Assembly: GCA_945898065.1 (NCBI GenBank)
Contig: CAMDHH010000002.1
Location: 1-64,000, forward strand
Direction of reading: 5' to 3'
Source: Bifidobacterium breve
GTDB lineage: Bacteria; Actinomycetota; Actinomycetes; Nanopelagicales; Nanopelagicaceae
Length of the DNA: 64,000 nucleotides
The translations under genes and the position numbers were made by a program. Positions 58,866 through 64,000 of the stretch are shown here, piece after piece. Position 1 is the first letter of the stretch. The number at the start of each line of letters is the position of its first letter. Below the pieces are notes generated by a model. The model was not told the origin of the DNA and searched no databases. It saw nothing but the letters and a program-made list of their open reading frames with translations.

Positions 58866-59357
58866 CTAACTTTTAGCCTTCCAACCTTGCAGATACCGAG
58901 TGAAGTATTCATTAGATAGCGCCCACTCACTTCGTTTCTTGCGAATCAGAGTAATCGCATCATCTGCGCTCATACCATCGCGCATCAAGAGCAGTGCCAC
59001 GACTAGTCCTGATCTATTCATCCCTGCCTGACAGCGCACCAAACATTTCTTACCTGCCTTCCAATCAAGATAGGCATAGTCAGCTATTTTCTCGAGTTCA
59101 CTATAAATCTCATCACTCGTTGGTCCATCGGTAAACCCAAATCGATATTCCTTGACCATCCAACCCATAGGCAATGAGTAGGCACTCAGTGATACAACAA
59201 CATCAAATTCTTTGTAATCACCATGTATTGGCAATCGCCCTGAACCTTTATGAACCAGGTCATCATCATCGGTGCCACCTTGCCAGAGGTTAGGAAGGAT
59301 CTCTGAATACAAGGGTGGGTCGTCATCGAGCATTGAGTCTCCTAATCCCGAATCCAA
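58866..59357 (-). CDS. Dual-specificity / tyrosine phosphatase-like protein
   Basis: NLWQGGTDDDD, KKCLVRCQAGMNRSGLVVALLLMRDGMSADDAITLIRKKRS (CX5R signature). Confidence 0.85.
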   Translation of the reverse strand: MDSGLGDSMLDDDPPLYSEILPNLWQGGTDDDDLVHKGSGRLPIHGDYKEFDVVVSLSAYSLPMGWMVKEYRFGFTDGPTSDEIYSELEKIADYAYLDWKAGKKCLVRCQAGMNRSGLVVALLLMRDGMSADDAITLIRKKRSEWALSNEYFTRYLQGWKAKS

Positions 59358-60085
59358 TAGAACTCACCATCGCACTTCAAGATCTTTTCACACATAGCAT
59401 TGAGTGACATTGCTCCGTTGTATTGCTCTTTTTTATGGCCCCAACTAGTTGTACCCACCACCAAACCTTCATTATCGATAAGTGGGCCACCGCTGTTTCC
59501 ATGTGAAGTATTTGCCGTAATGAAAATTTCGGTATTAGTTGTATTTAGAACCGAACCGAATGAAACAGAGCCTTCATACCCATCCGCACTTCCCAAGACC
59601 ATAATCCAATAACCAGGCCAGGGTTCTGATTGCGATAAACCCAAAGGCTTCAACTTCAATCCTGTTGCTAATACAGCTAAGTCATTTTCCTTATCCCACT
59701 TCACAATGTATGCCGGAACCTCAACTTTCCAAAGTTCTGCAACAGTCAACGTGCCCTTGCCGCCGATGCAGTCCTCGATCACATGGTGGTTTGTAATCAA
59801 GGTAGTTGGATTCTTCTTATCCATTCCATTCTTTAGTTCAATCGCCCACGCAGTTCCCATTCCGCCGCCAACTTTTCCAACGTCGCAAAAGACACTAACT
59901 GTGGATGCTTGAATTTTCTCCACAAGATCACCAACGCTTCTAGGTTGCACATAACCATCAAATTCTGGATCTGATTTATGGAATTGATCCGATGGCGACC
60001 ATGCAAGCACGAAGGCCCCAAGTGCAAATGGCACAGCAATAATGGCAAGCATGGCAACGAACTTGTTGGATGGTGATTCATTCAT
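59342..60085 (-). CDS. Membrane-anchored trypsin-like serine protease
   Basis: N-terminal TM; TTLITNHHVIEDC (His), NDLAVLATG (Asp), TANTSHGNSGGPLIDNEGLVVG (Ser). Confidence 0.9.
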   Translation of the reverse strand: MNESPSNKFVAMLAIIAVPFALGAFVLAWSPSDQFHKSDPEFDGYVQPRSVGDLVEKIQASTVSVFCDVGKVGGGMGTAWAIELKNGMDKKNPTTLITNHHVIEDCIGGKGTLTVAELWKVEVPAYIVKWDKENDLAVLATGLKLKPLGLSQSEPWPGYWIMVLGSADGYEGSVSFGSVLNTTNTEIFITANTSHGNSGGPLIDNEGLVVGTTSWGHKKEQYNGAMSLNAMCEKILKCDGEFYWIRD

Positions 60086-60191
60086 ACTCTCGAGGGTAGG
60101 GCAGGGGAGTGACAGATTGATGGAGCGGTCATTTGAAGCAGATAGAGCCCTCATTTATTGACACTGCTATGAGCCTGATTAGACTTTTTCC

Positions 60192-61493
60192 ATGACAACA
60201 CCGCAGAGTTCAATCCCAGCCGTCGGTCCTCGCATCGAGGTTGGAGATGGTTTTGTCCATATTCAAGATTTCATAATTCAAGATCCAGAATTAGCCAACT
60301 CATTGCGTGGATTACCCCGCGAACTTCAAATCCAGATGATGGACTCGATTTTGTCTCGAGGAGTTGAGACTCAGCGCTTGATGAACACCACTGCCGCAGC
60401 AGAATCCCTTGAGAAAGTTGCACTCAAGATTTCCAATGACATCGAAGAGAAGAGAAAGAGCCTCGTCGATGGTGTGCACAGCATTGCAGAACAAATCGTT
60501 GCAGAGACGGGCGAATTGAGTATGCCTGGAATATTGGCAACATGGCGAACAAGTTTCAAAGCGCTTCTAGATAATCAATTTGACCCACTGAACGCCGAAA
60601 GTATTCTCACAAAATTTGATCAAATGATTGAAACTAAGTCCAAGACTCAAAATTCACAGATTTCGGATAAGTTGGACTTCAATATCGCTGAGAGCACAGT
60701 CAATCTCTTGCAGAAAAATATCAAGGATCACCTCACAACTGAAATCACAAGTTTCAAAGAGAAGTTTGAAGAAGTAACTCGTGCGCTAGGCATTGACTCT
60801 GCAGTCACTGATGAAAAGAAATTGCAGGCAAATAGAGGAAATGTCTTCGAGGATGTTTTCTATGACATTATCTGCGAACTCGCACGCGAAAAAAACGACA
60901 CTGCTGATAATCCTGGAAAGCGTAAGGTCAGCGGACTCAGTGGAAATAATGAAGGAGACGTTGTTGTCACGATAAATCCTGAGAGTACTCGGGGAGAAAC
61001 AAAATCTTTTGTAATTGAGTGCAAACTCAGAAAAGATGGTATCAGCGATAAGAAGGCAATGGAAGAATTACAACTCGGTATGGATAATCGAGGCTGCAGC
61101 GTAGGTTTCATTGTTAGTGAACCATCAAATTCTCGAACTCTCGATGATTTCAACTTCTTCTATGAAAAGCCAAATGGGCGAGCAATTCTTGTCGTTGACT
61201 CCCTAAACCCTGATCTAAATGCGATCAGATTTGCTTACATTTGGGCCAGATGGATGTGCATTCGTGAAGGGAATAGCGAACTCAATACGCAATCGGTTGA
61301 AGATGCGGTAAGTGGAATACGTCAGAGTATTGATTCCTTCACGACTTTGATGCAAAAGAACACCAGAGCAATCAATTTGCTCTCTGAAAATGATGGCCTT
61401 ATGGGTAGTATGAAAAAGGCAATAGCACGTGAACTCGATAGTCTCACAGAGATGATTGAAGAAGCCTCCGAGACCACGGGTACAGATGCATAA
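60192..61493 (+). CDS. Hypothetical coiled-coil protein with possible PD-(D/E)XK nuclease-like domain
   Basis: Helical N-terminal half then GNVFEDVFYDIICELAREK...NNEGDVVVTINPESTRGETKSFVIECKLRKDG (GD ... ECK pattern). Confidence 0.7.
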   Translation: MTTPQSSIPAVGPRIEVGDGFVHIQDFIIQDPELANSLRGLPRELQIQMMDSILSRGVETQRLMNTTAAAESLEKVALKISNDIEEKRKSLVDGVHSIAEQIVAETGELSMPGILATWRTSFKALLDNQFDPLNAESILTKFDQMIETKSKTQNSQISDKLDFNIAESTVNLLQKNIKDHLTTEITSFKEKFEEVTRALGIDSAVTDEKKLQANRGNVFEDVFYDIICELAREKNDTADNPGKRKVSGLSGNNEGDVVVTINPESTRGETKSFVIECKLRKDGISDKKAMEELQLGMDNRGCSVGFIVSEPSNSRTLDDFNFFYEKPNGRAILVVDSLNPDLNAIRFAYIWARWMCIREGNSELNTQSVEDAVSGIRQSIDSFTTLMQKNTRAINLLSENDGLMGSMKKAIARELDSLTEMIEEASETTGTDA

Positions 61494-61581
61494 TGGAACA
61501 CAACGACTGGAAGGCAAGCGAGACCCTTGGTTCAAGAATTTGATATCGATAAGTTATCTTGAGCTGAAGTAGCATTTTGAT

Positions 61582-63018
61582 ATGAGGAAATCGATTGTGC
61601 TGCTATTGGCTTCGCTCTTTCTTCTCTCAGGCACTCAGACTCTTTCTGCAGCCCAGAAGGTTTGCACAAGTGCTCAATTGAGCAAGATTAATAAGCTCGT
61701 CTCCGATTTCAATGAGAATCGAAGCTTGATAAATAGGTATGTGGTCAATATTGATCTTTCGGCCTCTCGACTTGAAGAGGCCCAAGGAGCAAGCGATGTA
61801 AATAGCGTGAAGCTTTGGACAATCAACTTGAATACCGCCACAACTGAGGTGAAGAAATTGACGGTAGTTGAGAATCGAATCCTCAAATCGATAAAGAGCG
61901 CGTTTAATTGTTCTGGTTACGGAACTAGCGTTAATGCGAAGACCGGATATATCGAAGTCAAGAAGAGCGTAAAGACGAAAGCGTGGCCGGCTAGTGTGCC
62001 TTTGACGGCGGCACCTGGGGGTAAGGAACCCGCTGCTCCTGCTGCACCCGCAAAAAGTCCGGCAAACGATTGCAGCTTTAACAGGAGCCGCGTTTATGTA
62101 GAAGCTGAAAGTTTCGTAAAGAGTGGTTTCCGGGTTTATTCGTTGGAGAATAAGAGTGATTGTGTTGTGTTCTTTAATCTGACCTTCGACGTGTACTGCC
62201 CAGATAGAAATACCAATCTGCTGACTAATCCGGAATTTCCTTACCGCGTGAGTTTTGCAGGTGGATATTCATTAGGGCCTCGTCAAGTTTGGGAACTTCA
62301 GGAAGATGGTTTTGCTGCAAAGGTTGGCGACAAGTGCTACACGATCACAAAGCGCTGGCCTAACTATGTGCAATTTCAGAGTGCTCGCCCCAAAATTGAT
62401 ATTGCAGCAGTGCAGGTTCCTGAGGTTGTTTTAACTCCAGCTCAAGCGCAGGCTGCTAGAAAACCGTGTGTTGTCGACGGCAGTTGCCCAATTGGAAGTA
62501 AAGGGCCAGCCGGTGGAGTTGTTTTTTATGATGCGGGAAGTCGGCAATCGTGGGGCAGATATTTAGAGGTAGCACCCAATGGTTGGTCGGGAACGCCTAA
62601 GGATCCGAAAGTAACGTGGTGTGACGCGGGAAGCGATTACGGAAATTTCCAGAAGAAGCCTGGCTCTTTTGGCCTTGAAGCAATTGAATCTTTTCTTGGA
62701 GAAGAAATCGGTACAAGCGTTCAGAACACAGCTTTAATGGTTGCTAAGTGCACACAGGGTGCGGCACATCTTGCGCGAAGTTACACCGGTGGCGGGAAGA
62801 GTGATTGGTCGCTTCCTTCGCGTGGAGATATGGATTTGCTCTTTAAATATGCGATGACAGACAAGTATTTGGTCGAGGGCGGCTCGGGATCATTCTGGAT
62901 GTCTACTGAGTGGGGATATCACTATGCATTGTGCCAATCCCTTGGCAGCTCATATGCAGGTTTATATGCAGACGGAAAGAACACTACTAAGAATGTTCGC
63001 CCAATAAGAGCTTTTTAA
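61582..63018 (+). CDS. Secreted protein with C-terminal DUF1566-like domain
   Basis: Signal peptide MRKSIVLLLASLFLLSGTQTLSAAQ; C-terminal GPAGGVVFYDAGSRQSWGRYLEVAP...SDWSLPSRGDMDLLF...SFWMSTEWG...NVRPIRAF. Confidence 0.8.
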   Translation: MRKSIVLLLASLFLLSGTQTLSAAQKVCTSAQLSKINKLVSDFNENRSLINRYVVNIDLSASRLEEAQGASDVNSVKLWTINLNTATTEVKKLTVVENRILKSIKSAFNCSGYGTSVNAKTGYIEVKKSVKTKAWPASVPLTAAPGGKEPAAPAAPAKSPANDCSFNRSRVYVEAESFVKSGFRVYSLENKSDCVVFFNLTFDVYCPDRNTNLLTNPEFPYRVSFAGGYSLGPRQVWELQEDGFAAKVGDKCYTITKRWPNYVQFQSARPKIDIAAVQVPEVVLTPAQAQAARKPCVVDGSCPIGSKGPAGGVVFYDAGSRQSWGRYLEVAPNGWSGTPKDPKVTWCDAGSDYGNFQKKPGSFGLEAIESFLGEEIGTSVQNTALMVAKCTQGAAHLARSYTGGGKSDWSLPSRGDMDLLFKYAMTDKYLVEGGSGSFWMSTEWGYHYALCQSLGSSYAGLYADGKNTTKNVRPIRAF

Positions 63019-63079
63019 GAGTTGAGTGGCGATGAGGGAGACAGTGTCGATTCTTAAGTCGAGAACTAGGAGAATAATT

Positions 63080-63577
63080 ATGGCCAAGATTTTTACTCAA
63101 TGTATTTCCCAACCACATTTAGAGAAGGATCAGCTAACACCATCTCTTTTGCCTTGGCATCGAATACAAAGAAGGAATATCTAGATCTGTATACGGATTT
63201 CATTCGGGAGAAGAAGCAGCAAACGGAAGTAAAGCTCTTTGCAACCCTGACTTCGACAGCAGCCGTTGAAAGCGCTTTGAAGAAGATTGAGGATAAGCGC
63301 AAATTCTCTGAGGCCCATGAGGCTTCATATTCACTTGGCTCACTACTTTATGAGTGGCTCATATGAGTGGGGCATTGCTGAATACGGGTTTGCTGCATAT
63401 AAGAAAATTATTGAGAATCAAATGATCGGAAGTAAATTTGAAGACAACATCAAGGCTTCTTTAGGCATGCCGGTTAGCGAGCTCTATAAGAGGGCCGCGC
63501 CTCACATACTTTCGGCATTCAGCGCACGATACTGCAACCGAGAGACTCACTCCTCAAAATCGTCCACCCGCAAGTAA
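63080..63577 (+). pseudogene. Frameshifted hypothetical gene (13-nt slippage duplication)
   Basis: ORF 63100..63366 (frame 1) continues as frame 2 at 63371 (GIAEYGFAAYKKIIENQM...) if the 13 nt 63358..63370 are removed; the best RBS/ATG (63080) is in a different frame from the 63100 ORF. Confidence 0.6.
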
Positions 63578-64000
63578 TCCTTAAATGCCTGCACGGATCT
63601 ACTAGTCGCTTTCAGCTTCGAGAGATGAAACTTCGCCTCCCAAGTGCTCGTGAGAATAAATGGCTCCTTTCGCCACATCGGCACTGACTCAAAGAGCAAC
63701 CGCGCCTGAAGCGTTCCCCAATCAGAGATACTTCCGGCCACATCGAGGAAGTGAAGTAGATCCTTCGCTGCCTCTTCTTGAATCCTCTTCGTAGCATTCA
63801 TCGGAATCCCAAGCCCATTCATGATCGAATGCCTTCCAAGTGGAAGGCTGACACCGTAAGTACTTCCCAACTTGCGATTGAACTTCAAGCATACTTCGCA
63901 GACATTCCACGAGTATCGCCCGGTTCCACCTGCAACAGATGAAGCACACATGATGCACAAGTGATAACCGCTAGGGCAATCGACTCCGGGATACGGTTTA
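63547..64000 (-). CDS. Partial Cys-rich (zinc-binding-like) hypothetical protein, 5' end beyond window
   Basis: Frame remains open to the window edge: KPYPGVDCPSGYHLCIMCASSVAGGTGRYSWNVCEVCLKFNRKLG...; CIMC/CEVC knuckles. Confidence 0.6.
   Translation of the reverse strand, partial: KPYPGVDCPSGYHLCIMCASSVAGGTGRYSWNVCEVCLKFNRKLGSTYGVSLPLGRHSIMNGLGIPMNATKRIQEEAAKDLLHFLDVAGSISDWGTLQARLLFESVPMWRKEPFILTSTWEAKFHLSKLKATSRSVQAFKDYLRVDDFEE

Overview
Gene-dense window of moderate-to-low GC (estimated by eye), without prophage, IS element, integrase or CRISPR array that I could recognise. Gene content and the style of the secreted proteins look like a streamlined actinobacterium of the freshwater acI/Nanopelagicales type; this assignment is inference. 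Core metabolism: aconitase 3' end, dxs, a fad thiolase/multifunctional beta-oxidation pair, efeU-like permease, RNase D + DUF3000, gdhA, corA, and an FMN-riboswitch-controlled rib operon (ribD-ribE-ribBA-ribH). Sugar and sugar-acid genes: a FAH-family dehydratase + semialdehyde dehydrogenase pair, two MDR dehydrogenases, and a ribose-type ABC transporter with L-rhamnose mutarotase and an SDR. Accessory or unusual content: (i) a convergent, 4-nt-overlapping pair of a beta-class DNA methyltransferase and a small protein with a PD-(D/E)XK-like motif (candidate undescribed type II R-M system); (ii) four secreted paralogs sharing a Lys/Cys-rich C-terminal tail 'I(S/T)CVKGKTTKKVTAxNPxCPxGYKKK'; (iii) a DUF2256-photolyase-PHM-like copper monooxygenase operon next to a secreted cytochrome b5-like protein and a CDGSH-like mini-protein; (iv) a yefM/yoeB toxin-antitoxin pair with a tandem 12-bp operator-like repeat; (v) two 74-nt tRNA-like genes with almost the same body but non-standard anticodon arms, flanking a truncated solute-binding-protein fragment and a nucleotidase; (vi) a 55.5-61.5 kb island of unknown small proteins, a dual-specificity-phosphatase-like protein, a trypsin-like protease and a possible PD-(D/E)XK protein; (vii) a gene broken by a 13-nt slippage duplication. 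Family names come from recognised motifs only; no database search was possible.
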